Under the pieces are notes generated by a model. The model was not told the origin of the DNA and did no database searches. It worked only from the letters and a program-made list of their open reading frames with translations. From contig NZ_CAJXKQ010000003.1 in assembly GCF_913055835.1 (NCBI RefSeq), positions 62,001 to 126,000 of the forward strand: a stretch of DNA of 64,000 nt. Reading direction: 5' to 3'. The translations under genes were made by a program, and so were the position numbers. Of the stretch, positions 42,183 to 56,067 are shown one piece after another. The DNA is from an uncultured Marinobacter sp. (GTDB lineage Bacteria > Pseudomonadota > Gammaproteobacteria > Pseudomonadales > Oleiphilaceae). Positions within the stretch are counted from its first letter, which is position 1. The number at the start of each line of letters is the position of its first letter.

Positions 42183-43207
42183 GCTTGCGTTCTCTCACTC
42201 CGATCCAGCAAAGACGCCTGCGGAATTTCCGGAAAAACCGGCGCGGTTTCTGGTCGCTTTGGATCTTTCTTGCTCTGTTTGGCCTGTCGTTGTTGGCAGA
42301 GTTGATTGCCAATGATTCCCCGTTAGTCGTGTCCTACAAGGGAGAGCTTTATTTCCCGGTGGTCCAGTCGGTGCCTGAGGAGACCTTTGGCGGCTTCCTG
42401 CCCACCGAAGCGGATTATCGCGATCCCTTTATCTCAGATGAGATAAGCGCCAACGGCTGGATGATCTGGCCACCGATCCGGTTTAGTTACAACACCATCA
42501 ATTACGACCTTGAAGTACCCTCACCGGCGCCGCCCAGCGCCGAGAACTGGTTGGGAACCGACGACCAGGGCCGGGATGTCGCCGCCCGCGTGATTTACGG
42601 ATTCCGGATTTCGGTGCTGTTCGGCCTGACCCTGACGATCGCCAGCTGCATTGTTGGCGTTGTTGTCGGCGCTATCCAGGGCTTTTACGGCGGCAAGATC
42701 GATCTGCTGGGCCAGCGCTTTATCGAGATCTGGTCCGGCCTGCCGGTGCTGTATCTGCTGATCATTCTCTCCAGCATTGTGCAGCCCAATTTCTGGTGGC
42801 TGCTGGGCATCATGCTGCTGTTCAGCTGGATGGGACTGGTGGATGTGGTCCGGGCGGAATTCCTACGGGCCCGTAACTTTGAATATGTGAAAGCCGCCAG
42901 AGCGCTCGGGCTGGATAACCGCAAGATCATGTTCCGGCATATTTTGCCCAATGCCATGGTGGCTACCCTCACTTTCCTGCCGTTCATCCTCACAGGTGCA
43001 ATCACGGGGCTGACCTCCCTGGACTTCCTTGGCTTCGGCCTGCCCTCTGGCTCCCCCTCGCTGGGTGAATTGATCGCCCAGGGCAAGGCCAATCTGCATG
43101 CGCCCTGGCTGGGCATTTCCGCCTTTGTCTCGTTGTCGCTGATGCTCACCTTGCTGGTGTTTGTTGGCGAAGCCGTACGCGATGCCTTTGATCCGAGGAA
43201 GAGCTGA
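42179..43207 (+). CDS. yejE: Peptide ABC transporter permease YejE
   Basis: The 342-residue protein starts with GTG overlapping the yejB stop. It has [56 protein letters not shown] at its front, characteristic of YejE. The domain [31 protein letters not shown], and coupling loop [30 protein letters not shown] (about 225-255), follow. It forms the membrane channel with YejB. Confidence 0.95.
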   Translation: MSLRSLTPIQQRRLRNFRKNRRGFWSLWIFLALFGLSLLAELIANDSPLVVSYKGELYFPVVQSVPEETFGGFLPTEADYRDPFISDEISANGWMIWPPIRFSYNTINYDLEVPSPAPPSAENWLGTDDQGRDVAARVIYGFRISVLFGLTLTIASCIVGVVVGAIQGFYGGKIDLLGQRFIEIWSGLPVLYLLIILSSIVQPNFWWLLGIMLLFSWMGLVDVVRAEFLRARNFEYVKAARALGLDNRKIMFRHILPNAMVATLTFLPFILTGAITGLTSLDFLGFGLPSGSPSLGELIAQGKANLHAPWLGISAFVSLSLMLTLLVFVGEAVRDAFDPRKS

Positions 43208-43208
43208 T

Positions 43209-44813
43209 ATGAACCAACTGCTTCAGATCTCCGACCTCTCCATCTGTTTCGATCAGGGGCCCGCAGCGGTCGAATCCCTGTCGCTGGCTATTCGGGAAGG
43301 CGAGACCCTGGCGCTGGTGGGCGAAAGTGGCTCCGGAAAGTCTATTTCCGCACTGTCGATCCTTCGACTCCTCGATGCACGCCATGCAAGCTACCCCAGC
43401 GGGCAAATCCGGTACCGGGGCGAGGACCTGCTGGCGGCCACCGAGAAGCGAATGCGCCAGATCCGGGGCCGGGAGATCGGCATGATCTTCCAGGAGCCGA
43501 TGACGTCCCTGAACCCGTTGCACACGGTTGAAAAGCAGATTGGCGAAACACTCGAACTGCACAAAGGGATGCGGGGTCCCCAGGCCAGAAAACGTTGCCT
43601 GGAACTGCTGAACCTCGTGGGCATACAGAATCCGGAGTCCAAGCTGGGCGCGTATCCCCACCAGTTGTCGGGCGGGCAGAAGCAGCGGGTGATGATCGCC
43701 ATGGCCCTGGCCAACGAACCCGATCTCCTTATTGCAGACGAACCTACAACAGCACTTGACGTAACCGTACAGAAACAGGTCCTGGAGCTGCTCCGGGATC
43801 TCCAGAAAAAGCTGGGCATGGCCATCCTTCTGATAACCCACGATCTGACCATCGTGCACCGCTACGCGGATCGGGTGGCGGTGATGGAGCACGGAAAGCT
43901 GGTGGAAGAGGCCGATACCGCTACCCTGTTCAGCAGCCCACAACACGCCTACACCAGAAAGCTGCTGGATGCTGAACCTCCCGAAGCTCCCCTGGCCCTG
44001 GGTCAACGCGCCGAGCCTTTGCTGGCCGTTGAAAACCTGGACGTGCGTTTCCCGATCCGCAAGAGCCTCCTGGGCAAGGTCAAGGAATCCTTTCACGCGG
44101 TGCAAAGTGCCGGTTTCCAGCTGAACCGGGGGGAAACCCTCGGAATCGTCGGGGAAAGCGGTAGTGGCAAGACCACCATCGGCCATGCGCTGCTGAAGCT
44201 CACCGCCAGCACTGGCAGTATCCGCCTGGCCGGTGAAGAACTGGCATTTCTGAACCAGAAGGAATTCCGGCCCTGGCGGCGACGTGTCCAGATTGTCTTC
44301 CAGGACCCTTTCGGGAGCCTGAGTCCGAGAATGTCCATTGCCGAAATTGTCCGGGAGGGTCTGGAAATCCACGACCCGGATAACGATGCCGAACATGACC
44401 AGAAGGTGATACGTGCGCTGACCGATGTCGGTCTTGATCCGGAAGCGCGGCACCGTTACCCCCATGAATTTTCTGGCGGCCAGCGTCAGCGCATCGCGAT
44501 CGCACGGGCGCTGGTGCTGCAGCCCGATCTGATCATTCTGGATGAGCCCACTTCTGCCCTGGATCGCACGGTACAGAAGCAGGTCATTGAACTGTTGAGG
44601 GATATCCAGACCCGTTATGGTCTAAGCTATATCTTTATCAGCCATGACCTGGCCGTTGTCCGCGCCCTGAGCCACAAACTACTGGTGCTGCAGCATGGCC
44701 GGATCGTGGAGTATGGCGACGCGGCCGAGATCTTCCATACACCTCGCGCGGACTATACCCGCGAGCTGCTGAATGCCGCGTTCTTTTATCAGAACACAAC
44801 TACGACTATTTGA
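43209..44813 (+). CDS. yejF: Peptide ABC transporter tandem ATPase YejF
   Basis: The start ATG at 43209 follows the yejE stop directly and has GGAAGAG upstream; the ORF track's 16 extra residues are inside yejE. The 534-residue protein holds two ABC domains. The first has Walker [13 protein letters not shown] near 40, signature [15 protein letters not shown], and Walker [13 protein letters not shown]. The second has [15 protein letters not shown] near 320, [15 protein letters not shown] and [12 protein letters not shown]. Fused ATPases of this kind are usual for YejF. fabI starts 65 bases later with its own ribosome-binding site. Confidence 0.95.
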   Translation: MNQLLQISDLSICFDQGPAAVESLSLAIREGETLALVGESGSGKSISALSILRLLDARHASYPSGQIRYRGEDLLAATEKRMRQIRGREIGMIFQEPMTSLNPLHTVEKQIGETLELHKGMRGPQARKRCLELLNLVGIQNPESKLGAYPHQLSGGQKQRVMIAMALANEPDLLIADEPTTALDVTVQKQVLELLRDLQKKLGMAILLITHDLTIVHRYADRVAVMEHGKLVEEADTATLFSSPQHAYTRKLLDAEPPEAPLALGQRAEPLLAVENLDVRFPIRKSLLGKVKESFHAVQSAGFQLNRGETLGIVGESGSGKTTIGHALLKLTASTGSIRLAGEELAFLNQKEFRPWRRRVQIVFQDPFGSLSPRMSIAEIVREGLEIHDPDNDAEHDQKVIRALTDVGLDPEARHRYPHEFSGGQRQRIAIARALVLQPDLIILDEPTSALDRTVQKQVIELLRDIQTRYGLSYIFISHDLAVVRALSHKLLVLQHGRIVEYGDAAEIFHTPRADYTRELLNAAFFYQNTTTTI

Positions 44814-44878
44814 GCGTTACCCCGGCCAGAGCACTCAGGGATAATGCACCCAAATCAGGAACACAGGGAGAACGACCC

Positions 44879-45664
44879 ATGGGAATCCTCAGTGGCAAAA
44901 AAGCACTGATCGTTGGCGTAGCCAGCAAACTGTCCATTGCTTACGGCATTGCCGAGGCATTTGCCCGCGAAGGCGCTGAACTGGCTTTCACCTACCAGAA
45001 CGAGAAACTTCAGCCCCGGGTTGAGAAATTCGCCGAGCAATGGGGCAGCAAGCTGACATTCCCCTGCGATGTCGCCAGCGACGAAGAAATCGAAAATGTC
45101 TTCAAGGAACTGGGCAAGCATTGGGACAATATCGACATTATCGTTCATGCTGTTGGCTATGCTCCGGGCCACGAGCTGGACGGCAACTATGTTGACGTTA
45201 CTACCCGTGACGGCTTCCGCATTGCCCACGATATCAGCTCCTACAGCTTTGTGGCTCTGGCCAAGGGCGCCCGCAGCATGATGCACGAGGGCAGCTCGCT
45301 GATTACCCTGAGTTATCTGGGCGCCGAGCGGGTTCTGCAGAATTACAACGTGATGGGCCTGGCCAAGGCCTCCCTGGAAGCCAACGTTCGTTACATGGCT
45401 GCCAGCCTGGGCCGTGATGGTATTCGCGTGAACGGCATTTCGGCAGGCCCGATCAAGACCCTGGCCGCCTCCGGCATCAAGAGTTTCCGCAAGATGCTGG
45501 CCGAAAACGCCAAACGCGCACCGCTGCGCCGTAACGTCACCATTGATGAGGTCGGTAACGCCGCCGCGTTCCTGGGCTCCGATATGGCCTCCGGTATTAC
45601 CGGCGAGATCATGTATGTGGACGCGGGCTTCAACATCACCGGTATGGCCGAACTGGAAGAGTAA
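44879..45664 (+). CDS. fabI: Enoyl-[acyl-carrier-protein] reductase (NADH)
   Basis: FabI carries out the last reduction in each fatty acid elongation round. ATG 44879 gives the family start [29 protein letters not shown] and has GGGAG upstream; 23 codons of the track are not coding. The 261-residue protein keeps Y146, Y156 and K163 at their Escherichia coli positions ([21 protein letters not shown]). Also present is the NAD-binding region [17 protein letters not shown] near the end. Residue 93 is glycine (AVGYAP), the position associated with diazaborine and triclosan sensitivity, as in the wild type. Confidence 0.97.
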   Translation: MGILSGKKALIVGVASKLSIAYGIAEAFAREGAELAFTYQNEKLQPRVEKFAEQWGSKLTFPCDVASDEEIENVFKELGKHWDNIDIIVHAVGYAPGHELDGNYVDVTTRDGFRIAHDISSYSFVALAKGARSMMHEGSSLITLSYLGAERVLQNYNVMGLAKASLEANVRYMAASLGRDGIRVNGISAGPIKTLAASGIKSFRKMLAENAKRAPLRRNVTIDEVGNAAAFLGSDMASGITGEIMYVDAGFNITGMAELEE

Positions 45665-45682
45665 GTTCTTCTACCCGGATGC

Positions 45683-45712
45683 AAAAGAGCCGGCTTTATG
45701 CCGGCTCTTTTC
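45683..45712. terminator. Bidirectional terminator between fabI and the PilZ gene
   Basis: AAAAGAGCCGGC and GCCGGCTCTTTT form a 12-bp stem around TTTAT, with T-runs in both directions. It serves fabI on the plus strand and the convergent PilZ gene on the minus strand. Confidence 0.92.
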
Positions 45713-45732
45713 GTTTGACGAGGGATGATTCG

Positions 45733-46137
45733 TCAATCCTGATCCATCGCGGACGCCACAGCCTCTACCCACTCAACGTAGGCAGTCTGGTCAGACTCGA
45801 TAATCCGCACTCCCACCAGAAATCCCGACTCATGTGGTCGACACCAGACCACCTCAACTATCAAACCGAAGGGCTCGGCGTGGTTACCGAGGGACACGCT
45901 CGCCGGTAACAGGGCACCGAGGGACAGGGGTTCCCCGGAGGACAGACACAGTCCGCTTGCGGAAATATCACGAATACCGCAGACGAGTTCCCTGGCCTCG
46001 GACGTTGCCTCCTCCGGCATGCCGGATTCGAGTTCAAGAATGGCCCGGGCACGGGCAGTCAGGCGGTAATCGGCACGGTTGTCCTGATCAACGGGCGGAT
46101 CATTCCGGGTTCCAAAGCTGTAATCGTTATCTGCCAT
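45733..46137 (-). CDS. PilZ-domain c-di-GMP-binding protein
   Basis: The start is ATG 46137 (MADNDYSFGTRNDPP), with AGGAAA upstream; the track adds 40 codons overlapping the preceding gene's stop region. The 134-residue protein is a single PilZ domain with RADYR (the RxxxR motif, about 23-27) and RDISASGLCLSS (the D/NxSxxG motif, about 62-73). It then has LPASVSLGNHAEPFGLIVEVVWCRPHESGFLVGVRI. It should bind cyclic di-GMP. It lies 25 bases downstream of the DUF1631 gene and the two are probably one transcript. Confidence 0.9.
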   Translation of the reverse strand: MADNDYSFGTRNDPPVDQDNRADYRLTARARAILELESGMPEEATSEARELVCGIRDISASGLCLSSGEPLSLGALLPASVSLGNHAEPFGLIVEVVWCRPHESGFLVGVRIIESDQTAYVEWVEAVASAMDQD

Positions 46138-46162
46138 TGTTGTTTTTCCTGCTTCGGCAATA

Positions 46163-47986
46163 TCAGTTGCGGCCGACACGGATACGGCCAACGACCCTGC
46201 TGAGGGTGTCATCAAATTCTGCGGAGGTTCCCAGAACCCGGATCCGGCCTTCGACAATACCCTCTACAAGGGCGTCCTCAAGAAATTCACGACGATTGAG
46301 GCCCAGACGATCCACAAACACCAGCTTTCTGGATGCGTTGATGCGCACGGCCAGTTTCAGACGGGCCGGTTCATCGGACGCTTCCTCGGGCTCAACGACA
46401 ATCCAGCCACCCAGTTTAATGGCGTCCACCTGTTTTTCCGCCAGCAGGGTGCGTTCCTTCCGGATCCGTTCTTCTTCCGCCTTTTCATCCGCGAGGCGCT
46501 GCTCTTCGGCGGCGTGTCGCTGCCGCTCCAGCTCTGCCTCACGCTCTGCCTCCTCAGCCCTGCGTCGTGCCTCGGCCGCTTCTTTTTCCCGCCGCAGTTC
46601 CTCCGCTCGCTGCCTGGCAGCCTCCGCGGCCTGCTCCCGCTGCCGGCGTTGCTTGTCGCATACGCGCGCCAACAGCTCAACCGTTTCCGTCAGAACCGTC
46701 CCGAAAGGCGTCAGCTTGGGCAGTGGTCGGATCTGATCTTTTTCCAGTTCAGCCTGGAATTCATTCCAGGTCTGCAGGCCCAATTTTACACCGGCGCCGT
46801 TGGTCCAGAGAATTTCTGCCGATTCGGGCAGAAACGCGTAGAAAAACCGGCGTTGCTCTGCTGCACCTTCGCCTTCAACAAACCACTGCCCCTCGAAGGG
46901 CCTGAAGGTTTCCTCAGCCGGCACCTCAAAGCCGAGCCAACTGCTATCCCAATGAAAATTGCCTGCTGCGGGTAGAGCCTCCACCAGATCAGGCGCCTCT
47001 CCCCTGAGCCTCGAAACCATGACGGCTTCAATACCGGCCAGGGATTCCGCCGGGAGCGCTTCGTTGTATACCCGTTTCCAGACGTCGAGAACACGGTCAC
47101 CGATCTGTTCACCAACGTGATAGAGCCGGTTTCGGTCTTTGTCGGAAAGGGAGGGATCACCAATCCAGACCAGCCACTCGAGAAGCTTGCTGCCATGGCG
47201 GAAAGCCTCCCCCTCAAGGCCCGAATCCCAGACCGACTGCTTGAGCAGGCGCTGCCAGTAATCAAGAATGAACCGCACAATCGGTACAGGAAGACGACGA
47301 CCCTGGAGTGCGCGACCGATGAGGGCCCGGGCCGTCTGGTCGGCTTTGCGTTGTTTGGCAGCCCCCTGCTCTGTTTCCAGCAGCCGTTGGCGAAGTTTTC
47401 CAACTTGGGCATCCCTCTTCTCAGCGTCTTCCTGCCAGCGATAACAGAAATCGTTCACAGGTTCCGTCTTGCCGGATTCGAAACTGGCAGAAACGGCTAT
47501 TACCAGCGAATCAAGCTGATCCAGCAGAACTTTGGAGGAGCGACCTCCGGAATCGCTCCAGCCCCGCCACTCCTGCAAACTGTCCAGCCAGCTGAGAATC
47601 GGCTCGCTGAACGCTTTCTTTCCTTCGAGATTCATTCGCCAGGCAAGGTAGAAACGCAGCCTCGCCACGCGCCGGGCCAGGCTGGGGTGCAGGCCACTGG
47701 TTTTCAGGAAGACATCCATGATGCGGTCGGCCACGTAAGCCGCGTTTACCTGGCGGGCTGACCATTCCAGATGGACAGAGCGGATTACGTGGGTAACCCG
47801 CTCGTCGCGCTGCTCGGACCAGCACGAGATCAGCAGCGGGCGCCAGTCACTGACAGCCTCTGGTTCCAGCTTGCCAGCCGGGTATGGGAGGTCAGGAACA
47901 CGAATGCCGGCCAGGACATCGTCAATCTTGCCTGAAACCGTTGCAACGGAAGGCACATCTTTCGGTCTCCGCCTGTTTTGCGACAT
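46163..47986 (-). CDS. DUF1631-family protein
   Basis: The 607-residue cytoplasmic protein has an all-helical front of some 450 residues. A highly charged alanine/glutamate/arginine coiled coil follows (about 450-525, RRQREQAAEAARQRAEELRREKEAAEARRRAEEAEREAELERQ). The C-terminal small domain (about 530-600) contains KLGGWIVVEPEE and ARLKLAVRINASRKLVFVDRLGLNRREFLEDALVEG, resembling the end of DUF1631 proteins and also PilZ-like beta barrels. Usual DUF1631 proteins are longer (about 700-780), so this is a shorter form. Its pairing with a PilZ gene suggests a c-di-GMP link (inference). It is divergent from the DAHP synthase gene. Confidence 0.65.
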   Translation of the reverse strand: MSQNRRRPKDVPSVATVSGKIDDVLAGIRVPDLPYPAGKLEPEAVSDWRPLLISCWSEQRDERVTHVIRSVHLEWSARQVNAAYVADRIMDVFLKTSGLHPSLARRVARLRFYLAWRMNLEGKKAFSEPILSWLDSLQEWRGWSDSGGRSSKVLLDQLDSLVIAVSASFESGKTEPVNDFCYRWQEDAEKRDAQVGKLRQRLLETEQGAAKQRKADQTARALIGRALQGRRLPVPIVRFILDYWQRLLKQSVWDSGLEGEAFRHGSKLLEWLVWIGDPSLSDKDRNRLYHVGEQIGDRVLDVWKRVYNEALPAESLAGIEAVMVSRLRGEAPDLVEALPAAGNFHWDSSWLGFEVPAEETFRPFEGQWFVEGEGAAEQRRFFYAFLPESAEILWTNGAGVKLGLQTWNEFQAELEKDQIRPLPKLTPFGTVLTETVELLARVCDKQRRQREQAAEAARQRAEELRREKEAAEARRRAEEAEREAELERQRHAAEEQRLADEKAEEERIRKERTLLAEKQVDAIKLGGWIVVEPEEASDEPARLKLAVRINASRKLVFVDRLGLNRREFLEDALVEGIVEGRIRVLGTSAEFDDTLSRVVGRIRVGRN

Positions 47987-48161
47987 CCGTTCCCCATACC
48001 TAAGAAGCGTTGAAAAGGCCCTGTAAATAACGCAGTATAACCAACTCGCCGGGGTTTACCGCAACCGTGCACCGGCGCTATTCGCGTTAATCTGCAACCC
48101 TGTTGGCATATTCCATGGTCCACCAGGGCTGCAACGATCAGAATCGGGGAAGCAGAACAAC

Positions 48162-49238
48162 ATGCCGGGCAACAAACTAGAGAATCTGAATGTGGCGAGC
48201 CAGGAAGCACTGATCACTCCTGAAGCGCTGAAAAAGGAGATGCCACTCTCCGACAAGGCCGCAGAAACCGTCTCAAAGGGCCGCCAGGCCATCTACGACA
48301 TCATGGATGGTAAAGACCACCGGCTATTCGTGGTGGTGGGCCCCTGCTCCATTCACGATGTTGAAGCCGCCAGGGATTATGCTGCGCGCCTGAAGAAGCT
48401 TGCCGATGAAGTCAGCGATACCCTGCTGATTGTTATGCGTGTCTATTTCGAAAAGCCACGCACAACCGTCGGCTGGAAAGGTCTGATTAACGATCCGCAC
48501 CTGAACGACACCTTTGATATTGAGCAGGGGCTTCACATCGGTCGTCGACTGCTGCTGGATATCAACGAGCTGGGCCTGCCCGCAGCCACCGAAGCGCTCG
48601 ACCCGATTTCACCGCAGTATCTGCAGGACACCATCGCCTGGTCTGCCATCGGCGCCCGTACTACTGAATCACAGACCCATCGGGAAATGAGCAGCGGCCT
48701 GTCCATGGCGATCGGTTTCAAGAACGGCACCGACGGCAGCCTTGATGTCGCAGTTAATGCCATGAAGTCTGTATCTCACCCGCACAGTTTCCTGGGCATC
48801 GACCAGCAGGGCCAGGTGGCAATTATCCGCACCAAGGGTAACAACTACGGCCACGTTGTTCTGCGTGGTGGCGGTGGCAAACCCAACTACGACTCGGTAA
48901 GTGTTGCCCTGTGCGAGCAGGCGCTTGAAAAAGCGGGCCTGCGCAAGTCGATGATGATTGACTGCAGCCACGCCAACTCCAGCAAGGACCCGGCCATCCA
49001 GCCACTGGTCATGCAGGATGTCACCCACCAGATTCTGGAAGGCAATACCTCGATCCAGAGCCTGATGGTGGAGAGCAACATTAACTGGGGTAACCAGTCT
49101 ATTCCCGAGAATCTGGCCGATCTGAAATACGGCGTGTCGGTGACCGATGCCTGTATCGACTGGCCAACCACCGAGAAAGCCATTCGGGATATGCGCGACA
49201 AGCTGAAGGACGTTTTGCCCAAGCGCAAAATCGGCTGA
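48162..49238 (+). CDS. 3-deoxy-7-phosphoheptulonate synthase (class I, AroF/G/H type)
   Basis: This enzyme joins phosphoenolpyruvate and erythrose-4-phosphate in the first step of aromatic amino acid synthesis. The 358-residue protein has VVVGPCSIHDVEAARDYAARL near 58, MRVYFEKPRTTVGWKGLINDPHLN near 94, GARTTESQTHREMSSGLSMAIGFKNGTDG near 165, and the metal-binding MIDCSHANSSKD near 267. The isozyme (tyrosine-, phenylalanine- or tryptophan-inhibited) cannot be told from the sequence with confidence, so no symbol is given. It is followed by a convergent cobA and a shared terminator. Confidence 0.95.
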   Translation: MPGNKLENLNVASQEALITPEALKKEMPLSDKAAETVSKGRQAIYDIMDGKDHRLFVVVGPCSIHDVEAARDYAARLKKLADEVSDTLLIVMRVYFEKPRTTVGWKGLINDPHLNDTFDIEQGLHIGRRLLLDINELGLPAATEALDPISPQYLQDTIAWSAIGARTTESQTHREMSSGLSMAIGFKNGTDGSLDVAVNAMKSVSHPHSFLGIDQQGQVAIIRTKGNNYGHVVLRGGGGKPNYDSVSVALCEQALEKAGLRKSMMIDCSHANSSKDPAIQPLVMQDVTHQILEGNTSIQSLMVESNINWGNQSIPENLADLKYGVSVTDACIDWPTTEKAIRDMRDKLKDVLPKRKIG

Positions 49239-49265
49239 CCTGATCCCAAGATAAAACGGGGAGCC

Positions 49266-51481
<2,216 letters not shown>

Positions 51482-52819
51482 TCAGGTGTAGCGTTTGCGG
51501 GGGCTTTCAGCGTTGCGGGAATCCAGACGCTGGCGCTTTTCCGCCAGTTTGATCTCAAGGCCTCGGTTTACGGGCTCATAATAGCGGCGCTGGTGAATGG
51601 CCTCGGGCAGGTAGGACTCCCCGGCCGCAAAGGCCTCGGGTTCATCGTGGGCGTACCGGTAGGTATCCCCGTGCCCCATGCTTTTCATCAGTTTGGTGGG
51701 CGCGTTACGCAAGTGCACCGGGACCTCGTAGTCCGGATCCTGGCGGATATCTGCCATGCACCGGTTGAAGGCGTTATAGACGGCGTTGCTCTTGGGAGCC
51801 AGCGCCAGGTAGGTCACCGCCTGGGCCAGGGCTAACTCCCCTTCGGGCGACCCCAGGCGTTCCTGGGCATCCCAGGCATCCATACTGAGCTGGAGGGCAC
51901 GGGGGTCGGCATTGCCAATGTCTTCACTGGCAATGCGCACCAGACGCCGGGCCACATACAGCGGATCACAGCCACCGTCGAGCATCCGGCAAAGCCAGTA
52001 CAGCGAGCCATCCGGATCGGAACCGCGAACGGATTTATGCAGCGCGGAGATCTGGTCGTAAAACACATCACCACCTTTATCGAACCGGCGCAGGCTGGTC
52101 TGCATCACCTGCTCGAGCTGATCGGCGGTAACGCGATCCGCTCCGGACTCATCCGGCTCAGCCAGATCGGCTGCCACTTCCAGGATATTCAGCGCACGGC
52201 GGGCGTCGCCACCAGACGCCGAGGCCATCATTGTCAGCACGTCCTCGTCAACCAGAAGCCGGCCACCAAAGCCCTCGTCAGCTTTCAGCGCACGGCGTAA
52301 CAGCTGAAGGATGTCCTCTTCCTCAAGATTCTTGAGCACGTAGACCCGGGTCCGGGACAGCAAGGCGCTGTTCAGCTCAAAGGAAGGATTTTCAGTGGTA
52401 GCGCCCACGAAGATGAAGGTACCGTCTTCAATGTGGGGGAGAAACGCGTCCTGCTGGCTTTTATTGAAGCGATGCACCTCATCAACAAACAGCAGCGTGT
52501 CCCGGCCCTGGGACTGTTTCCGGTTGCGGGCCCGTTCCACAACAGCCCGAATTTCTTTTACACCGCTCAGTACCGCGGAGACCGTCTCGAAACTGAGGTC
52601 GCTGACGTTCGCCAGAAGCTGGGCAAAAGTGGTTTTACCGACTCCGGGAGGCCCCCAGAGGATCATGGAGTGAAGCTGGCCCTGCTCGACCGCCCGTCGC
52701 AGCGGTTTGCCAGGCCCGACGAGATGGGCCTGTCCGACATAGTCTTCCAGACTGGCCGGCCGCATCCTCGCGGCAAGCGGCCGGAAGCCGGCGGATTCCG
52801 AAAACAGGCTGTCCTGCAT
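51482..52819 (-). CDS. rarA: Replication-associated recombination protein A (AAA ATPase)
   Basis: RarA (MgsA) acts at stalled replication forks and binds SSB. The 445-residue protein has the start [59 protein letters not shown], with Walker A at 56-64. Walker B is [48 protein letters not shown]. The tetramerisation and C-terminal part begins around [42 protein letters not shown]. It overlaps the lolA stop by one base (TGATG). Confidence 0.96.
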   Translation of the reverse strand: MQDSLFSESAGFRPLAARMRPASLEDYVGQAHLVGPGKPLRRAVEQGQLHSMILWGPPGVGKTTFAQLLANVSDLSFETVSAVLSGVKEIRAVVERARNRKQSQGRDTLLFVDEVHRFNKSQQDAFLPHIEDGTFIFVGATTENPSFELNSALLSRTRVYVLKNLEEEDILQLLRRALKADEGFGGRLLVDEDVLTMMASASGGDARRALNILEVAADLAEPDESGADRVTADQLEQVMQTSLRRFDKGGDVFYDQISALHKSVRGSDPDGSLYWLCRMLDGGCDPLYVARRLVRIASEDIGNADPRALQLSMDAWDAQERLGSPEGELALAQAVTYLALAPKSNAVYNAFNRCMADIRQDPDYEVPVHLRNAPTKLMKSMGHGDTYRYAHDEPEAFAAGESYLPEAIHQRRYYEPVNRGLEIKLAEKRQRLDSRNAESPRKRYT

Positions 52820-53466
52820 CAGGCCCCGTCCCGGATAATATCCACACCCTCCGGGTAGTCGAGAGTGAACGCGCCCGCTTCAACCGGTTCGTTCAGCCTG
52901 ATCCGGTCAAAACTCAAGACGCTGAGCTGCGCCAGGGAATCCTGCATACGCATTTCCTGCAGCTCACCCTTGAAAAAGGTCAGCCTGAGCGACGTGAACA
53001 GCGAATCCGGGCTGCGCGGCTCCAGCGTAAATTCGCGGGTGTTGTCACCGATCTGCCGCCCGGAGACCTTGTAAGTCTCCTCAAGGTTGTCCACTTCCCC
53101 GCTCAGCAGAAGCGCTGGTGTCGATTGCACACGATCATCCAGATTGTGGATCGTGACCTGCTCCAGGTCGGGATCGTAGACCTCCACCTTTTCGCCATCA
53201 CTGACAATAAACTGGGACAGGGGCGCGCTGGTCTCCCAGTAAAACAGCCCCGGCCGCTTGGCCTTGAGGGAGCCCCGGGTTTCCTGAACCTTGTTGCCGT
53301 TCTCGTTAACTACAATCTGGATAAAATCGGCCTGGTAGGACTCATAGCCCTTCAGCAACGAGGCCAACTCGTTCGCGCTCTCGCTCCCTTCATTGGCATT
53401 TACATGGCCAGCAATCAACACGGCCATTACCAGGGTGGCCAGGCCTTTCAAAAAAGATTGTCCCAT
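52819..53466 (-). CDS. lolA: Outer-membrane lipoprotein carrier protein LolA
   Basis: LolA carries lipoproteins across the periplasm from LolCDE to LolB. The 215-residue precursor has a signal peptide ([24 protein letters not shown]). It then has the half-barrel: [74 protein letters not shown]. This segment is typical of LolA. It stands between ftsK and rarA, in the common ftsK-lolA-rarA-serS order. Confidence 0.96.
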   Translation of the reverse strand: MGQSFLKGLATLVMAVLIAGHVNANEGSESANELASLLKGYESYQADFIQIVVNENGNKVQETRGSLKAKRPGLFYWETSAPLSQFIVSDGEKVEVYDPDLEQVTIHNLDDRVQSTPALLLSGEVDNLEETYKVSGRQIGDNTREFTLEPRSPDSLFTSLRLTFFKGELQEMRMQDSLAQLSVLSFDRIRLNEPVEAGAFTLDYPEGVDIIRDGA

Positions 53467-53478
53467 TGCTTGTTACTC

Positions 53479-56061
53479 CTAATCTCTGGGTGGCGGCGGA
53501 GCCAGAACTTCCCGGGCACCGTTGTGGCCTGCAGCGCTTACCACGCCGGATGCTTCCATGGCATCAACCAGGTTTGCCGCCCGGTTGTACCCGATCTTGA
53601 ATTTTCGCTGTACCGAGGAGATCGACACCCGTCGCCCTTCGGTAACGAAGGCAACCGCCTCATCGTAGAGCGCATCACCTTCGCTATCTCCACCGCCTTC
53701 TGAAAGGTTCGGTACCCCCGGCAGGCTTTCGCCTTCAGCGCCGTTGAGAACATCGTCCACATACACCGGTTCGCCCCGGGCTTTCCAGGCACTGACCACG
53801 CGATGGACCTCGTCGTCGTCAACAAACGCACCGTGCACACGTACCGGCAGGCCCGATCCAGGTGGCAGATAGAGCATGTCGCCATGCCCCAGGAGCTGCT
53901 CCGCACCGCCCTGGTCCAATACCGTCCGCGAGTCGATCTTGGACGACACCTGGAACGACATCCGGGTGGGAATATTGGCCTTGATCAGGCCGGTGATCAC
54001 GTCCACCGAGGGCCGCTGGGTAGCAAGAATCAGGTGAATACCGGCTGCCCGCGCCTTCTGGGCAATCCGGGCAATCAGCTCCTCCACCTTTTTGCCGACA
54101 ATCATCATCATGTCGGCAAATTCGTCAATCACCACCACGATGAACGGCAGGGTGTCGAGCTCGGGGCGCTCCTGTTCGTCGTTGGCGAGATACTCATCCG
54201 GCTTCCAGAACGGATCCAGCAGTGGTTCGCCTGCGGCCACAGCGTCTTTGATCTTGCGGTTGTAACCGGCAAGGTTGCGAACCCCGAGGTTGGCCATCAA
54301 CTTGTACCGGCGCTCCATTTCAGCCACACACCAGCGCAACGCATTGGCAGCTTCCTTCATATCGGTGACTACCGGCGCCAGAAGGTGCGGAATGCCATCG
54401 TAGATGCTCAGTTCCAGCATTTTCGGGTCCACCATGATGAAGCGTACTTCTTCGGGGCCCGCTTTCAGCAACATGCTGAGCAGCATGGCGTTCACGCCGA
54501 CGGATTTACCGGAACCGGTGGTACCGGCCACCAACAGGTGCGGCATTTTTGCCAGGTTGGCCACCATGGGGTTGCCACCAATGTCGTTACCCAACGCCAG
54601 GGTCAACGGGGAGCTGGACTCCTGGAACACCCGCGCGCCAAGCACCTCGCTGAGCCGGACCATCTCCCGTTCTTCATTGGGAATCTCGATACCGACCACA
54701 GACTTGCCGGGAATCACCTCGACGACGCGAACGCTCAGTACCGCCAGTGAGCGGGCCAGATCCTTGGCAAGGTTGGAAATCTTGCTGACTTTCACGCCCG
54801 GAGCGGGCTTGATCTCGAACCGGGTAATAACCGGGCCGGGATTCACCTCGACAACTTCAACAGAGACTCCGAAGTCGCCCAGCTTTTCCTCGAGCAGCCG
54901 GGACATATGTTCGAGGGACTCTTCGGAATAGCCTTTTTCCTTGTGCTCCTCCGGCGGGTCCAGCAGGGATATCGGCGGAATCGGGCTTTCAATATCTTCC
55001 AGTAACGAGGGCTGTTTGCTGCCCTTGTCTTTCGGCTGTGACGGCTGCTCATCTTTCTTGAACGGCGAGATCTTCAGCGACCGCCCGGCCGGCTGCGGAG
55101 CTGGCTCGGGTTTGGCGGCTCTACTGTCAGCAACCGGCGTATCGTCCCGCGAACTGAAACTTTCGAGCCTCGCCGGCTCCGGATCCACCTCGGCAGAGAG
55201 CCCATCCAGTGCCGGCTCCTTTCGCCCGGATTCCTGCTTGGGCGCAGCCTTCGGGGCTTTTGGCTTCTTCGGACCAAAGCCGGGAATTCGTTGCCACCAG
55301 CGAGGCTTGTCTGAACCGGCCTTCTTTTGTTTGCTGTTAACCGGCGGCACGCGATCCTTGATTACCGGTGGCTCAGCTTTCGGTTCCGGTTTGGGCTCCG
55401 GTTTTTCCGGTTTCGCATTGCCTTTGAAGAGGCTCTTGATGGCAAGACCTGTTCTGAGGGTCAGGCCACCCACCTGGTCCATCAACCAGAACCAGGACAG
55501 GCCGGTAGTGACGGTCAACGCAAAGAGGAAGATGGCAATCAGCAGCAGCGTGGTGGCCGGCAGGTTGAAGAACCGCACCATGGCATCGGCCACGGCCGTT
55601 CCGAGCACGCCGCCAGAGGAGGCTCCGAGACCAAACACGGAATACAGCGACAACAGGCTGGTTGCCGAGAGAAGGATCAGCAGGAAGCCACCGAAACGCA
55701 TCATGAACAGCGGCCAGTGCAAATCCAGGGAATCGTTGCGCCGCCGGATGAGCATCAGAGCATAGCCGGCAATCATCACCGGAAACAGATAGGCGACGTG
55801 GCCGAAGAAATCCATGAACAGGCTGGCCAGCCACGCGCCGGTGCGGCCGGCATAATTCTGGACACTGGTGTCATGGCCAATGCTGGCCCAGCCGGGGTCT
55901 GAGGGGCTGAAGGTGACCAGGGCCATGGAAAGATAGATGCAGAGCGCTATCAGTGCGATAACGGCACCTTCCCGGGCGCCCTGGGCTGCCAGGCGGCGAA
56001 AGCGCAGCTGCTTCTCTGTCAGTTCCTGTGGTGCTTTCTTCGCTTTTGCAGATTCGGCCAT
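53479..56061 (-). CDS. ftsK: DNA translocase FtsK
   Basis: FtsK pumps chromosome ends through the septum and activates XerCD at dif. The 860-residue protein has four membrane segments in the first 200 residues and a proline/lysine/serine-rich linker (about 215-390) of moderate length. The alpha/beta motor has the Walker A motif [53 protein letters not shown] and Walker [64 protein letters not shown]. The gamma domain ([46 protein letters not shown]) recognises KOPS. Confidence 0.97.
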   Translation of the reverse strand: MAESAKAKKAPQELTEKQLRFRRLAAQGAREGAVIALIALCIYLSMALVTFSPSDPGWASIGHDTSVQNYAGRTGAWLASLFMDFFGHVAYLFPVMIAGYALMLIRRRNDSLDLHWPLFMMRFGGFLLILLSATSLLSLYSVFGLGASSGGVLGTAVADAMVRFFNLPATTLLLIAIFLFALTVTTGLSWFWLMDQVGGLTLRTGLAIKSLFKGNAKPEKPEPKPEPKAEPPVIKDRVPPVNSKQKKAGSDKPRWWQRIPGFGPKKPKAPKAAPKQESGRKEPALDGLSAEVDPEPARLESFSSRDDTPVADSRAAKPEPAPQPAGRSLKISPFKKDEQPSQPKDKGSKQPSLLEDIESPIPPISLLDPPEEHKEKGYSEESLEHMSRLLEEKLGDFGVSVEVVEVNPGPVITRFEIKPAPGVKVSKISNLAKDLARSLAVLSVRVVEVIPGKSVVGIEIPNEEREMVRLSEVLGARVFQESSSPLTLALGNDIGGNPMVANLAKMPHLLVAGTTGSGKSVGVNAMLLSMLLKAGPEEVRFIMVDPKMLELSIYDGIPHLLAPVVTDMKEAANALRWCVAEMERRYKLMANLGVRNLAGYNRKIKDAVAAGEPLLDPFWKPDEYLANDEQERPELDTLPFIVVVIDEFADMMMIVGKKVEELIARIAQKARAAGIHLILATQRPSVDVITGLIKANIPTRMSFQVSSKIDSRTVLDQGGAEQLLGHGDMLYLPPGSGLPVRVHGAFVDDDEVHRVVSAWKARGEPVYVDDVLNGAEGESLPGVPNLSEGGGDSEGDALYDEAVAFVTEGRRVSISSVQRKFKIGYNRAANLVDAMEASGVVSAAGHNGAREVLAPPPPRD

Positions 56062-56067
56062 GAATGC

